DNA of 64,000 nucleotides from Pollutimonas thiosulfatoxidans (GTDB taxonomy: Bacteria > Pseudomonadota > Gammaproteobacteria > Burkholderiales > Burkholderiaceae_B), in assembly GCF_004022565.1 (NCBI RefSeq), contig NZ_CP022987.1, positions 1,488,001 to 1,552,000 of the forward strand, written 5' to 3'. Shown piece after piece: positions 15,477 through 24,493 of this stretch. How positions within the stretch are numbered: the first letter of the stretch is position 1; each line of letters starts with the position of its first letter. Position numbers and translations under genes: made by a program. A model generated the notes under the pieces. The model searched no databases and was not told where the DNA came from. It saw only the letters and a list, made by a program, of their open reading frames with translations.

Positions 15477-16687
15477 TTAATTTCCTCCAATCGACGCGGT
15501 TCATAGGTTTCCCAGGAATTGCAGCCTGGGCACTGCCAATAGAAGTGGCGCGCCTCGAAGCCGCAAATCCGGCAGGAATAACGATCCAGCCGCTGTGTGT
15601 GTTTATGAATCAGCGAACGCAGCAGGCTTAGGTCGGCACCGGCCGCAAGATTGACCGACGCCGAGTCGCCGGTAGCCAGCTCGGCTTCCAGCAGGCGATC
15701 CAGCCCCAGGAGCGAAGGGTGGGCACGCAAGGCCTCGCGAGCAAAAGCCCAGGCCGGCTGATAGCCCTCTTGGGCGCGTAGCTCGCGAAACACGACATTG
15801 AAGGTATCCAGGGACGGAAACCGCAAATAATGCGCCTTCAACACTGCCAGCCCCTCCGCCTGTTGTCCGACGCTGCGGTAGCTTTCCAGCAGGTCGGCGG
15901 CGATCAGGCTGGCGTACTCGGGCGCCGCATCCAGTACCGAGGCGAGGTAGGCTCTTTCGCGTTCCGGGTGATTGGCCGCGCGCGCCAATTGCGCCCGCAA
16001 TATGGCAATCCGCGCTTCGGACGCCTGCCCCCTGCCCTCTTTACGCAGCGCAACGGCCGCGTTGTCGGCTGCGTCCAGCGCAGCACTGGCCGCATCAATA
16101 TCGGGTGGACGCAAGGCAAGGGCCGCCACGGCCCGTTCGCATTGATAATGCACCAATTGCGGCACCGGCTCGTCGACCAGCGCGCGCAGGCGTTTGACCG
16201 CCTCGATGGCGCGTGGCCAATCGTGTTCGGACTCATAAATGCGTATCAGGGCGCGTACGGCAGGGACGGCAAAACGGGTATCAAGGACGCGCTCGAACGC
16301 TTGCTCGGCACGATCCAGCATGCCTGCCTTGAGAAAGTCCTGGGCAAGTTCGTGCTGGGCGCTTTCGCGATCCGCGGCCTGTAGATCGGCGCGCGACAAC
16401 AGGCTTTGATGCACGCGTATGGCCCGTTCCATCTCGCCGCGACGACGAAACAGGCTGCCCAGCGCAAAGTGCAGTTCGGTCGTTTCCGGATCGAGCTTGG
16501 CGACTTCCACAAAGGCATCGATAGCCCGGTCGGGCTCTTCGTTGAGCAGGAAGTTCAGGCCCTTGAAATACGAATTGGGCAGGCTACGTGTTTCGGAAAG
16601 CATCTGCCGCAAATCCACTTTTGCCGCGATCCAGCCCAGCGCAAAAAGCAGGGGCAGGAAAATCAACCACCAGGGTTCAAAATCCAC
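15473..16687 (-). CDS. lapB: LapB, LPS assembly / LpxC-turnover TPR protein
   Basis: LapB (YciM) is an inner-membrane TPR protein that controls LpxC degradation by FtsH and coordinates LPS assembly. The 404-residue protein has an N-terminal anchor (about 5-22, WWLIFLPLLFALGWIA), several TPR helices through about residue 350, and a C-terminal rubredoxin-like knuckle with Cys 372, 375, 386 and 389. It follows lapA by 21 bases and precedes the heptose genes, so this unit is devoted to LPS. Confidence 0.96.
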   Translation of the reverse strand: MDFEPWWLIFLPLLFALGWIAAKVDLRQMLSETRSLPNSYFKGLNFLLNEEPDRAIDAFVEVAKLDPETTELHFALGSLFRRRGEMERAIRVHQSLLSRADLQAADRESAQHELAQDFLKAGMLDRAEQAFERVLDTRFAVPAVRALIRIYESEHDWPRAIEAVKRLRALVDEPVPQLVHYQCERAVAALALRPPDIDAASAALDAADNAAVALRKEGRGQASEARIAILRAQLARAANHPERERAYLASVLDAAPEYASLIAADLLESYRSVGQQAEGLAVLKAHYLRFPSLDTFNVVFRELRAQEGYQPAWAFAREALRAHPSLLGLDRLLEAELATGDSASVNLAAGADLSLLRSLIHKHTQRLDRYSCRICGFEARHFYWQCPGCNSWETYEPRRLEEIK

Positions 16688-16708
16688 TGTCGTTATACCT
16701 TGTGAATG

Positions 16709-17032
16709 TTACAGGGGGGCCAGTGGAGCGACCGTTTCCGGCGCAACGGTGTCGGCCGAAAGCTCGGGACGCGTGCGTGCCTCTTGAAGCCGTGCAATTT
16801 CGCGCTTCAACCTGGCACTTTCGCGACGGCGGCGCATGATGGAGGGCGCGGCGATCAGCAAGCCCAACACGACCCCCAGAACAAACACCGTCAGCATCAC
16901 CACAATAAGCGGCACGCCCGTAATCACGTGATCGGCAAAGAAATTAACGTCCACAGGGCCGGTATTTTTCAGCGCGAACATCAGCACAACAACAAACACC
17001 ACGAGCCTCAGTATCCAAACCAGGTATCGCAT
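16709..17032 (-). CDS. lapA: LapA, lipopolysaccharide assembly protein A domain protein
   Basis: This 107-residue protein has two transmembrane segments (about 3-20 and 40-62), with the family motif FALKNTGPVDVNFF between them, followed by a basic coiled region (RRRRESARLKREIARLQE). LapA works beside LapB in LPS assembly. It is the first gene after the ihfB terminator, so it probably starts a new transcription unit lapA-lapB-hldE-hldD. Confidence 0.93.
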   Translation of the reverse strand: MRYLVWILRLVVFVVVLMFALKNTGPVDVNFFADHVITGVPLIVVMLTVFVLGVVLGLLIAAPSIMRRRRESARLKREIARLQEARTRPELSADTVAPETVAPLAPL

Positions 17033-17101
17033 GACGGGTACTCCAAATGAATCGGGATCGCATAATTGTAAGGGGTATACCTCTTGTATCCCTGCCCGAC
17101 G

Positions 17102-17139
17102 CCAAAAAGAAAGCAGGCCCTTGCTGGAAGGGCCTGCTT
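17102..17139 (-). terminator. Rho-independent terminator after ihfB
   Basis: A ten-base-pair perfect stem (AAGCAGGCCC 17111-17120, GGGCCTGCTT 17130-17139) is followed on the minus strand by TCTTTTTGG. It divides the long minus-strand run into a gyrA-to-ihfB part and a lapA-to-comEA part. Confidence 0.9.
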
Positions 17140-17178
17140 ATACTGCCTGTCGCGGCAAACACGGAACCAGAATACCGG

Positions 17179-17538
17179 TTAGCCGTGCATGATGCGGGTG
17201 TCGAAGTGACCTAGCGTAAAGACGGACTCGGGTTCCGCCGTCTCGGCTTCTTTATCGAAGGCTGAATCGACCCGCTCGCGCAACTCTTTGCCGGGCTTGA
17301 AGTGCGGCACCTGTTTACCAGGCACCATTACTTTCTCGCCCGACTTGGGGTTGCGACCGATGCGCGGCGCCCTTTCCGACAAGGAAAAACTGCCGAATCC
17401 ACGGATCTCGATGCGTTGGCCGTTGGCCAGGGCCTGGGTCATTGCATCGAGTACCGTCTTGACAGCGTAGTCCGTGTCACGGGCCGCCAGCTGCGGGTAG
17501 CGACTCGCGAGAATCGCTATCAGTTCCGACTTGGTCAC
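17179..17538 (-). CDS. ihfB: Integration host factor beta subunit
   Basis: IHF-beta (119 residues) forms a DNA-bending heterodimer with IHF-alpha. The HU-family fold is clear: MTKSELIAILA start, the GRIEIRGFGSFSL-type core, and the minor-groove arm with RIGRNPKSGEKVMVPGK. The C-terminal tail (about 25 residues after VDSAFDKE) is longer than in E. coli. It lies five bases after rpsA, the order found across beta- and gammaproteobacteria. Confidence 0.97.
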   Translation of the reverse strand: MTKSELIAILASRYPQLAARDTDYAVKTVLDAMTQALANGQRIEIRGFGSFSLSERAPRIGRNPKSGEKVMVPGKQVPHFKPGKELRERVDSAFDKEAETAEPESVFTLGHFDTRIMHG

Positions 17539-17543
17539 ACCAA

Positions 17544-19259
17544 TTAACCGTCGTCGCGCTGCTGATCCAGCTTGGCTTTCAGCAGAGCACCCAGGTTAGT
17601 GGTGCCCGACGAAGCGCTGGCGTCAGACATACGCTGAATGGAATCGGCTGTTTCGGCGTTATCGCGTGCCTTGATCGACAACTGGATCGAGCGCGTCTTG
17701 CGATCGATGTTGACGATCATGGCGTCGACGTTCTCGCCCACGTTCAGGACAGCGGTGGCATCTTCCACACGGCCGGCCGAGATTTCGGAGGCACGCAAGT
17801 AGCCCTCGACATCGACCGACAGGGTAACGACAGCACCCTTGGCTTCGACAGACTTGATGACGCCGGGAACGACTGCACCCTTGTCGTAGGTCGCGACAAA
17901 GTTGTTGAAGGGATCGCCTTCAAGCTGTTTGATACCCAACGAGATGCGTTCCTTGTCGGTGTCGATACCCAGAACCACTGCGTCGATTTCGTCGCCCTTC
18001 TTGAAGTTGCGTACGGCTTCTTCGCCGGTTTCGGTCCAGGACAGGTCGGACAAGTGCACGAGGCCGTCGATACCGCCAGGCAGGCCGACGAACACGCCGA
18101 AGTCAGTGATGGACTTGATGGCGCCACGGACTTTGTCGCCGCGCTTGAAGTTGATGGAGAACTCTTCCCATGGATTCGCACGGCACTGCTTCATGCCCAG
18201 CGAAATACGACGACGGTCTTCGTCGATTTCCAGAACCATGACTTCGACTTCTTCGCCCAAGGTAACAACCTTGCGCGGGTCGACGTTCTTGTTGGTCCAG
18301 TCCATTTCGGAAACGTGTACCAGGCCTTCGATACCGGCTTCGACTTCAACGAACGCACCGTAGTCGGTCAGGTTGGTAACCTTGCCGAACAGGCGGGTGC
18401 CTTGCGGGTAGCGACGTGCCAAACCAACCCATGGGTCTTCGCCCAGTTGCTTGACGCCCAGCGAGACACGGCTCTTTTCCTGGTCGAACTTCAGGACCTT
18501 GGCTTCGACTTCCTGGCCTACTTGCAGGACTTCGGATGGGTGACGCACACGACGCCATGCCATGTCGGTGATGTGCAGCAGACCGTCGATACCGCCCAGG
18601 TCGACGAACGCACCGTAATCGGTGATGTTCTTGACGACGCCCTTGACCACGGCGCCTTCGCTGAGCGTTTCGAGCAGTTTCTGGCGCTCTTCGCCCATGC
18701 TGGCTTCAAGCACCGAGCGACGCGACAGCACAACGTTGTTGCGCTTGCGGTCCAGCTTGATGACCTTGAACTCCATGGTCTTGCCCTCGTAGGGCGTGGT
18801 GTCTTTCACGGGGCGCAGATCCACCAGCGAACCGGGCAGGAAGGCGCGGATGCCGTTGGTCATGACAGTCAGGCCGCCCTTGACCTTGCCGGTGATGGTG
18901 CCGGTTACCATTTCGCCGGATTCCAGTGCTTGCTCAAGCTGCAGCCAGGCCGACAGGCGCTTGGCGCGGTCACGCGACAATATGGTGTCGCCATAGCCGT
19001 TCTCGAGCGAGTCGATGGCAACGGATACGAAATCACCAGGCTCAACTTCGAGTTCGCCCTGGTCGTTCAGGAATTCTTCTAGGGGGATCAGCGCCTCGGA
19101 CTTGAGGCCGGCATTGACAACGACAAAATTGTGGTCGATGCGCACGACTTCAGCTGAAATGACCTCACCGGACTTCATGTCCTGGTCTTTGATACTTTCA
19201 GCAAAAAGGTCGGCAAAACTTTCACCGCCGAAGGCGGCAGGGGTCGGAATGGTGGACAT
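17544..19259 (-). CDS. rpsA: Small ribosomal subunit protein bS1
   Basis: S1 (571 residues) delivers mRNA to the 30S subunit. Six S1/OB repeats can be followed, each with the G-x-(I/V)-x4-DYGAFV-type core (for example NITDYGAFVDLGGIDGLLH and NLTDYGAFVEVEAGIEGLVH), spaced by about 85-90 residues. The fourth reads SITDFGVFVGLPGGIDGLVH. It is preceded by cmk with a 96-base gap that could hold an own promoter or an autoregulatory leader. Confidence 0.98.
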   Translation of the reverse strand: MSTIPTPAAFGGESFADLFAESIKDQDMKSGEVISAEVVRIDHNFVVVNAGLKSEALIPLEEFLNDQGELEVEPGDFVSVAIDSLENGYGDTILSRDRAKRLSAWLQLEQALESGEMVTGTITGKVKGGLTVMTNGIRAFLPGSLVDLRPVKDTTPYEGKTMEFKVIKLDRKRNNVVLSRRSVLEASMGEERQKLLETLSEGAVVKGVVKNITDYGAFVDLGGIDGLLHITDMAWRRVRHPSEVLQVGQEVEAKVLKFDQEKSRVSLGVKQLGEDPWVGLARRYPQGTRLFGKVTNLTDYGAFVEVEAGIEGLVHVSEMDWTNKNVDPRKVVTLGEEVEVMVLEIDEDRRRISLGMKQCRANPWEEFSINFKRGDKVRGAIKSITDFGVFVGLPGGIDGLVHLSDLSWTETGEEAVRNFKKGDEIDAVVLGIDTDKERISLGIKQLEGDPFNNFVATYDKGAVVPGVIKSVEAKGAVVTLSVDVEGYLRASEISAGRVEDATAVLNVGENVDAMIVNIDRKTRSIQLSIKARDNAETADSIQRMSDASASSGTTNLGALLKAKLDQQRDDG

Positions 19260-19355
19260 TAAGTTAAATCCAAAAGCCGGAAGTGGCTGTTAAAAACACA
19301 CCAGGAAGGGCTAGCCCCCCAGTGGAGTCAGAAATAATCCCGAACCGTGAAAATC

Positions 19356-20036
19356 CTACTTGGCTCGGAACCCCAAGCTCGACCAATGGTCGAGTACAAC
19401 ATTCACTGTTTCATCGATGCTCAGACTGGACGAATCGATGATGTGGGCATCGGGCGCAGCAACAAGCGGCGCGCTTGCCCGGCTGCGGTCACGCTCATCG
19501 CGTAAGCGCATATCTTCTAATAGGCCCGGTAGATTAGCAGAAAAGCCCTTTTCCTTCAACTGCTTACAACGCCTTTCCGCCCTCGCCTGCACATCGGCGA
19601 CTAAAAATATTTTCAGAGGCGCATCAGGAAACACCACCGTGCCCATATCGCGCCCGTCCGCAACCAGCCCTGGCAAGCGGCGAAAAGCCCGTTGACGTTC
19701 AAGCAGCGCATGCCGCAGCGGCGGATAAGCGGCGACTTTGGAAGCCAGATTTCCGATCTCTTCCTGCCGGATCAGCGCCGCCACATCGACGTCAGACAGC
19801 AACACCAAATCGCCCTGGAAGGCGACGTCGAGCTCGGCGGCGACCTGGGCGACGGCCAATTCGTCATCGGCGTCCACCCCCAACTGGCGCACGGCCAGCG
19901 CCGTCAGGCGGTACAAGGCCCCACTGTCCAGGACATCCCACCCCAGCGCGCTTGCGACGCGATGCGCGATCGTACCCTTGCCTGAAGCCGTAGGACCGTC
20001 GATAGTGATGACAGGTGGGGCGAAAGAAGCACTCAT
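19356..20036 (-). CDS. cmk: Cytidylate kinase
   Basis: Cmk phosphorylates CMP and dCMP. The 226-residue protein has the P-loop GPTASGKGT at 14-22, DSGALYR in the nucleotide-binding insert, VADGRDMGTVVFP and a C-terminal R-DERDRSR lid segment. Its ATG overlaps the aroA stop as ATGA, and the cmk-rpsA pair is conserved in proteobacteria. Confidence 0.98.
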   Translation of the reverse strand: MSASFAPPVITIDGPTASGKGTIAHRVASALGWDVLDSGALYRLTALAVRQLGVDADDELAVAQVAAELDVAFQGDLVLLSDVDVAALIRQEEIGNLASKVAAYPPLRHALLERQRAFRRLPGLVADGRDMGTVVFPDAPLKIFLVADVQARAERRCKQLKEKGFSANLPGLLEDMRLRDERDRSRASAPLVAAPDAHIIDSSSLSIDETVNVVLDHWSSLGFRAK

Positions 20037-21355
20037 GGCTGGACCAGGTCGGAAAAAACGGAAAAATAATCGGGGAAGGTTTTACTGACGCAGTCCGGAT
20101 CCAGGATGGTGACCGGCTCCGGCCCGAAAGCGGCCAAGGAAAAACACATGGCCATGCGATGATCGTCGTAGGTCTTGATAGCCGCCGCGCGCCACTGACC
20201 ATCGGCAATGGGGTGCACCCGTATCCAGTCCGGGCCGGATTCCACCTTCGCGCCCAGCTTTTCCAGCTCGGCGTGCATGGCATCGATGCGATCGGTTTCC
20301 TTCACTCGCCAACTGGCTATGTTGCGCAAGGTGCAAGGCCCGTCCGCAAACATCGCCATGGCCGCTGCCGTCATGGCGGCATCGGGAATCAGATTGAAAT
20401 CGCGGTCGAAGGCGCGCAGGCGTTCCCCGCGGGCCACATGTACGCCGCTTACCTGCACGGAATCAGCGTGGCGGACTACCGTGGCGCCCATGTCTTGGAC
20501 CACATCGGCGAAAGCCATGTCGCCCTGTATGCTGTTCGAACCCGCGCCCAAAATATGGACGGGGCCGCCACCCAGGGCGCCAAGCGCCATGAAATACGAG
20601 GCGGTCGATGCATCGCCTTCGATCGCATAACGCCCGGGTGAGCGGTAGCGCGCCCCAGCCGGGATCACAAAACGCTGCCAGTCTTCGTGCTCGACCGCCA
20701 CGCCAAACCGCGCCATCAGGTTCAAGGTGATAAGAATATAAGGTTGCGAGATCAGTTCACCGTCGACTTCTATGATGATATCGCGGCTGGCAGTACCGGC
20801 AGGTATCACGGCGGCCATCAGCAGCGCGGTCAGAAACTGACTGGAAACCGAGCCCTTTACCTTGACGGGGTGGTCGGTGCGTATGCTGCCCTGCCCTATG
20901 GCAAGCGGCGGATAGCCGCTGTTGCCCAAATAACGAATCGCGCTTCCCATCGCCTGCAAGGCATCCACCAGATCGCCGATAGGCCGCTCATGCATGCGCG
21001 GCACGCCGGACAGCTCGTAGTCACCGCCCATCATGGCCAGGGCCGCAGTCAGCGGACGGAAGGCGGTACCGGCGTTACCGAGCAGCAGTTTTGCTTGCCG
21101 AACGGGATACGGGCAGGCGCCCTGCAGCGTAATGGTGCCTGCGCCGCCGCTTTCGATATGCAAGCCAAGCTGACGCAAGGCAGCCAGCATCACACGCGTG
21201 TCGTCCGAGTCGAGCACACCCTCCAGCGTCGTGCTGCCTTCAGCCAGCGAGGCCAACAGCAAGGCACGATTGGAAATGCTTTTCGAGCCCGGCAAATGTA
21301 TTTGTCCGGTCGCGGTGTTGGCCGAAGCCAGACGCAAGCTCGATGTCTTAGTCAT
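20033..21355 (-). CDS. aroA: 3-phosphoshikimate 1-carboxyvinyltransferase (EPSP synthase)
   Basis: AroA joins shikimate 3-phosphate and phosphoenolpyruvate, the sixth step of the shikimate pathway. Family signatures are LPGSKSISNRALLLASL near the start, LGNAGTAFRPLTAAL, and RVKETDRIDAM toward the C-terminus, with DDHRMAMCFSLAAF at the end. I start at ATG 21355 with AGGAG nine bases upstream, giving 440 residues. It overlaps the tyrA stop by four bases. The LGNAGTAxR segment is the region that sets glyphosate sensitivity and looks like the usual class I form. Confidence 0.98.
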   Translation of the reverse strand: MTKTSSLRLASANTATGQIHLPGSKSISNRALLLASLAEGSTTLEGVLDSDDTRVMLAALRQLGLHIESGGAGTITLQGACPYPVRQAKLLLGNAGTAFRPLTAALAMMGGDYELSGVPRMHERPIGDLVDALQAMGSAIRYLGNSGYPPLAIGQGSIRTDHPVKVKGSVSSQFLTALLMAAVIPAGTASRDIIIEVDGELISQPYILITLNLMARFGVAVEHEDWQRFVIPAGARYRSPGRYAIEGDASTASYFMALGALGGGPVHILGAGSNSIQGDMAFADVVQDMGATVVRHADSVQVSGVHVARGERLRAFDRDFNLIPDAAMTAAAMAMFADGPCTLRNIASWRVKETDRIDAMHAELEKLGAKVESGPDWIRVHPIADGQWRAAAIKTYDDHRMAMCFSLAAFGPEPVTILDPDCVSKTFPDYFSVFSDLVQP

Positions 21356-22260
21356 GCCAATCCACTCCTGCTTCCCCATAGTCGCCGTGCCAGCGCGGCC
21401 CGTTCGAGAAAATCTTCCAGCGCCGCGCCGTCGCCGTCAATCAGGGCTTGCTCTGCGCGGGCCAAAGCCGCTTTCACTTCCTGAAGCTCAGCAAGCACCG
21501 CCGGGCGATTACTTAAGAAGATGTCGCGCCAGACTTCCGCTGATCCTGCCGAGATACGCGTGAAGTCGCGAAACCCGGTACCCGCCAATGCCATGCGCAG
21601 ATCGGAATCCTGCGCTGTGGCGACCTGCCACATGTAGATCGACGACAGCAGATGCGGCACATGGCTGACCGATGCCAGGACCGTATCGTGCGTATCGGGC
21701 TCCATGCAAACGACCCGCGCCCCGCAGGCTTCCCATAAGCGTGTCAGCAAGGCTTTGCTGGCGTTCGAGTTTTCTGCCAAGGGCGTCAGCACAACGCTGC
21801 GCCCCTGAAAAAGCTGGGCATCGGCTGCTTCGGGACCGGTCGCCTCGGCGCCGGCAATGGGGTGGCCGGGTATGAACTGGCCTACTTGATCGCCCAGGAC
21901 TTGCCGGGCGGCAGTCACCACATCGGCCTTGGTGCTGCCGGCATCGGTGACTATGGTCTCGGGCCGCAGTGACGGTTGCAGTGTTGCCAGTATCTCGGTG
22001 GTTGCGCCCACCGGTGCGGCTATCAGGATCAGGTCGGCGGTCTGTGCCGCTTGCTGCAAGCTTACGATCTCGTCGATCAAACCCAGTGCCTGCGCCCGCG
22101 CCAGCGTGCCGCCTTGGCGCCCCGCGCCGACTATCCGTGTCACCAGGCCGCTTTGGCGCACTGCCGCTGCGAACGAGCCGCCTATCAGGCCTACACCCAC
22201 AATAGCGAGGACTGGCACCAGGGGCTCGGCGCTGGTCCTGGGCAAGGGCGGCGCGCTCAT
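21352..22260 (-). CDS. tyrA: Prephenate (cyclohexadienyl) dehydrogenase
   Basis: TyrA oxidatively decarboxylates prephenate or arogenate toward tyrosine. The 302-residue protein starts at ATG 22260 (MSAPPLP) and has the NAD-binding GVGLIGGSF at about 22-30, VTDAGSTK, and PGHPIAGAEATG in the catalytic domain. It has no chorismate mutase domain, unlike E. coli TyrA; that activity sits on PheA here. Both ends overlap neighbours by four bases (hisC and aroA), so three genes are translationally linked. Confidence 0.95.
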   Translation of the reverse strand: MSAPPLPRTSAEPLVPVLAIVGVGLIGGSFAAAVRQSGLVTRIVGAGRQGGTLARAQALGLIDEIVSLQQAAQTADLILIAAPVGATTEILATLQPSLRPETIVTDAGSTKADVVTAARQVLGDQVGQFIPGHPIAGAEATGPEAADAQLFQGRSVVLTPLAENSNASKALLTRLWEACGARVVCMEPDTHDTVLASVSHVPHLLSSIYMWQVATAQDSDLRMALAGTGFRDFTRISAGSAEVWRDIFLSNRPAVLAELQEVKAALARAEQALIDGDGAALEDFLERAALARRLWGSRSGLA

Positions 22261-23396
22261 GCGGCGCCGACAATAGCCGTCAGAGCCTCGATGAAACGGG
22301 CGTTTTCCTGAGGCAGGCCGATGCTTACACGCAACCACTCCGGCAGCCCATCAGCGCCCACCGGGCGCACAATAATGCCGCGCTTGAGCAAGGCCAGATT
22401 CACGCCTGCCGCGTCACCCACCCTAACCAGCACGAAGTTGCCGTAGCTGGGCACGAACTGCAGATTCAACTTCTGGAAAGCGGCGCAAAGTGCCTGCTTG
22501 CCGTCCCGGTTCAAGGCATAAGAGCGTTGCAGAAAGTCGGCGTCGTCCAGGGCCGCGATGGCGGCGGCCTGAGCCGGGCTATTGACATTGAATGGCTGAC
22601 GAACGCGATTCAGCAAATCTGTCAGGCGCGGCTGCGCAAGAGCGAAGCCGACACGCAAGCCTGCCAGCCCGTATGCCTTGGAGAAGGTGCGGCTGACAAT
22701 AAGGTTGGAGAACTGCTCTACCCAACGAGCGCTGTCGAATCGGAGCTCGGGATCCAGATACTCGTTGTACGCTTCATCGAGCAACACGGTCACCTTGTCG
22801 CCCCAGCGCTCGTGCACCTGCTGCAGAAACGCCACGACATCGGCGGCGGGCAGGAAAGTACCGGTAGGGTTATTGGGGTTGGCAATAAACACCAGCCGGG
22901 TGTCTTGGTCGATGGCAGCCAGCATGGCGTTCAGGTCATGGCCGTACTCGCGTGCGGGCACGACGATATGGCGGGCGCCGCGCGCCTGCGTTGCCAGGCG
23001 ATACACGGCAAAGGCGTGCTGCGCATAAACCGCCGACAAGCCCGGCCCCAGCAAGGCCAGCGACGCCAGCTCGAGCAGATCGTTAGACCCGTTGCCCAAG
23101 GTCACCCACGCCGCAGGCACACCATACCGGGCGGCAAGGGCCGCCTTCAGCTCGAAGCCATTGGGATCGGGATAACGCCCCAACGTCGTCACCGCTTTCA
23201 TCATGGCCGATTTTGCCGAATCGGGCATGCCCAGCGGGTTCTCATTGGAAGCCAGCTTGATGATGTTGGCTGGGTCCAGCTTGAACTCGCGCGCAAGCTC
23301 TTCGATGGGCTTGCCAGGCTGATACGGCGCGATCGCCAGGATATGGTCAGGGGCGCCTGCCGCCATGACAGCGCTTTTGATATCTTCGGAATTCAT
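22257..23396 (-). CDS. hisC: Histidinol-phosphate / aromatic aminotransferase HisC
   Basis: This 379-residue PLP aminotransferase of the HisC family has ASNENPLGMP, FIANPNNPTGT, LLDEAYNEYLD and the PLP lysine in SRTFSKAYGLAGLRVG. In this supraoperon position (between pheA and tyrA) the HisC homologue is thought to act broadly on histidinol phosphate and aromatic 2-oxo acids. A second, dedicated hisC may lie in a his operon elsewhere. ATG 23396 with AGGGA ahead is preferred to the longer frame. Confidence 0.93.
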   Translation of the reverse strand: MNSEDIKSAVMAAGAPDHILAIAPYQPGKPIEELAREFKLDPANIIKLASNENPLGMPDSAKSAMMKAVTTLGRYPDPNGFELKAALAARYGVPAAWVTLGNGSNDLLELASLALLGPGLSAVYAQHAFAVYRLATQARGARHIVVPAREYGHDLNAMLAAIDQDTRLVFIANPNNPTGTFLPAADVVAFLQQVHERWGDKVTVLLDEAYNEYLDPELRFDSARWVEQFSNLIVSRTFSKAYGLAGLRVGFALAQPRLTDLLNRVRQPFNVNSPAQAAAIAALDDADFLQRSYALNRDGKQALCAAFQKLNLQFVPSYGNFVLVRVGDAAGVNLALLKRGIIVRPVGADGLPEWLRVSIGLPQENARFIEALTAIVGAA

Positions 23397-23407
23397 GCAA
23401 GCTGTCC

Positions 23408-24493
23408 CTACTGCCTTGGGTACGAACCCAGGACTTTGAAAAAAGCCACCTGTTTCTTCAGGTCGGCCAGCGCCTGGGCCACGGATGGTTCCTTGTGATG
23501 GCCCAACAAATCGACATAAAAATAGTATTCCCACTGGCCCGTGCGGGCCGGGCGGGATTCCAGCCGGCTCATTGAAACGCCGTTTGCCGCCAGTGGCGCC
23601 AGCATTTCGTAGACGGCTCCCGCCCGATTGGGCACGGCCAGGATAATGCTGGTCTTGTCATTATCCGTGGGCAGGGTCTCGATGGCTCCGACGGCCAGAA
23701 AACGTGTGCGGTTCTGCGGGTCGTCCTGTATGCCGGAGGCGACCACCTGCAAGTCCCAGGCTTGTGCGGCCATCGTGCCGGCAATAGCAGCCACAGTGGG
23801 ATCCTGCGCCGCAATCCGAGCCGCCTCGCCGTTGCTGGACGCTGCATCGCGCGGCAAGCCGGGATGATGCTGTGTCAGCCAGGCCTGGCATTGAGCCAGC
23901 GCCTGCGGGTGAGCCATGACGCGCGTCACGCCGTCCAGCGTGCCAGAACGTGTCATTAAATTATGATGAATCTTGATGGATCGCTCGCCCAGCACCTTCA
24001 GCGGAGAACTCAACAGCAAATCCAAGGTGCGATTGACCGCACCCTCGGTGGAGTTCTCGACAGGGACCATGCCGACATCGGCTTGCCCGGCTTCTACCGC
24101 CCGGAACACCTCGTCGAAAGAATCGCAACGTAGGCGCGTAATGGCATGTCCGAAGTGATCCAGCGCGGCCTGCTCGGAAAACGAACCCTGCGGGCCCAAA
24201 TAGGCCACCGTCAAGACGCTTTCCAGCCCGCGGCAGGTGGAAATTATTTGCGACCACACAGCGTCAATAGCCTGGTCGGTAAAGGGTCCGGCGTTCAGGC
24301 TCTGCAGCCGACGAATCACCATGGCCTCGCGTTCGGGCTTCAGGATGGGCCCATCCAGGTCGAGTTCTTGCTTGATCTTGCCGACGTCCTGCGCAGCCTT
24401 CGCGCGTTGGTTCAACAAGTCGAGGATCTGTTCGTCCAGCGCGTCAATACGCTCACGCAGTGGCAACAAACGGGCTTGTAATTGATTATCCAT
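23408..24493 (-). CDS. pheA: Bifunctional chorismate mutase / prephenate dehydratase (P-protein)
   Basis: PheA converts chorismate to prephenate and then phenylpyruvate. The 361-residue protein has an AroQ chorismate mutase (about 1-88: LRERIDALDEQILDLLNQRA), the dehydratase domain (about 93-275: YLGPQGSFSEQAALDHFG, VPVENSTEGAVN, and TRFLAVG), and a C-terminal ACT domain (about 280-361, with SMSRLESRP) for phenylalanine feedback. It begins inside the serC end (eight-base overlap) with a weak ribosome site, so it probably depends on serC translation. Confidence 0.97.
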   Translation of the reverse strand: MDNQLQARLLPLRERIDALDEQILDLLNQRAKAAQDVGKIKQELDLDGPILKPEREAMVIRRLQSLNAGPFTDQAIDAVWSQIISTCRGLESVLTVAYLGPQGSFSEQAALDHFGHAITRLRCDSFDEVFRAVEAGQADVGMVPVENSTEGAVNRTLDLLLSSPLKVLGERSIKIHHNLMTRSGTLDGVTRVMAHPQALAQCQAWLTQHHPGLPRDAASSNGEAARIAAQDPTVAAIAGTMAAQAWDLQVVASGIQDDPQNRTRFLAVGAIETLPTDNDKTSIILAVPNRAGAVYEMLAPLAANGVSMSRLESRPARTGQWEYYFYVDLLGHHKEPSVAQALADLKKQVAFFKVLGSYPRQ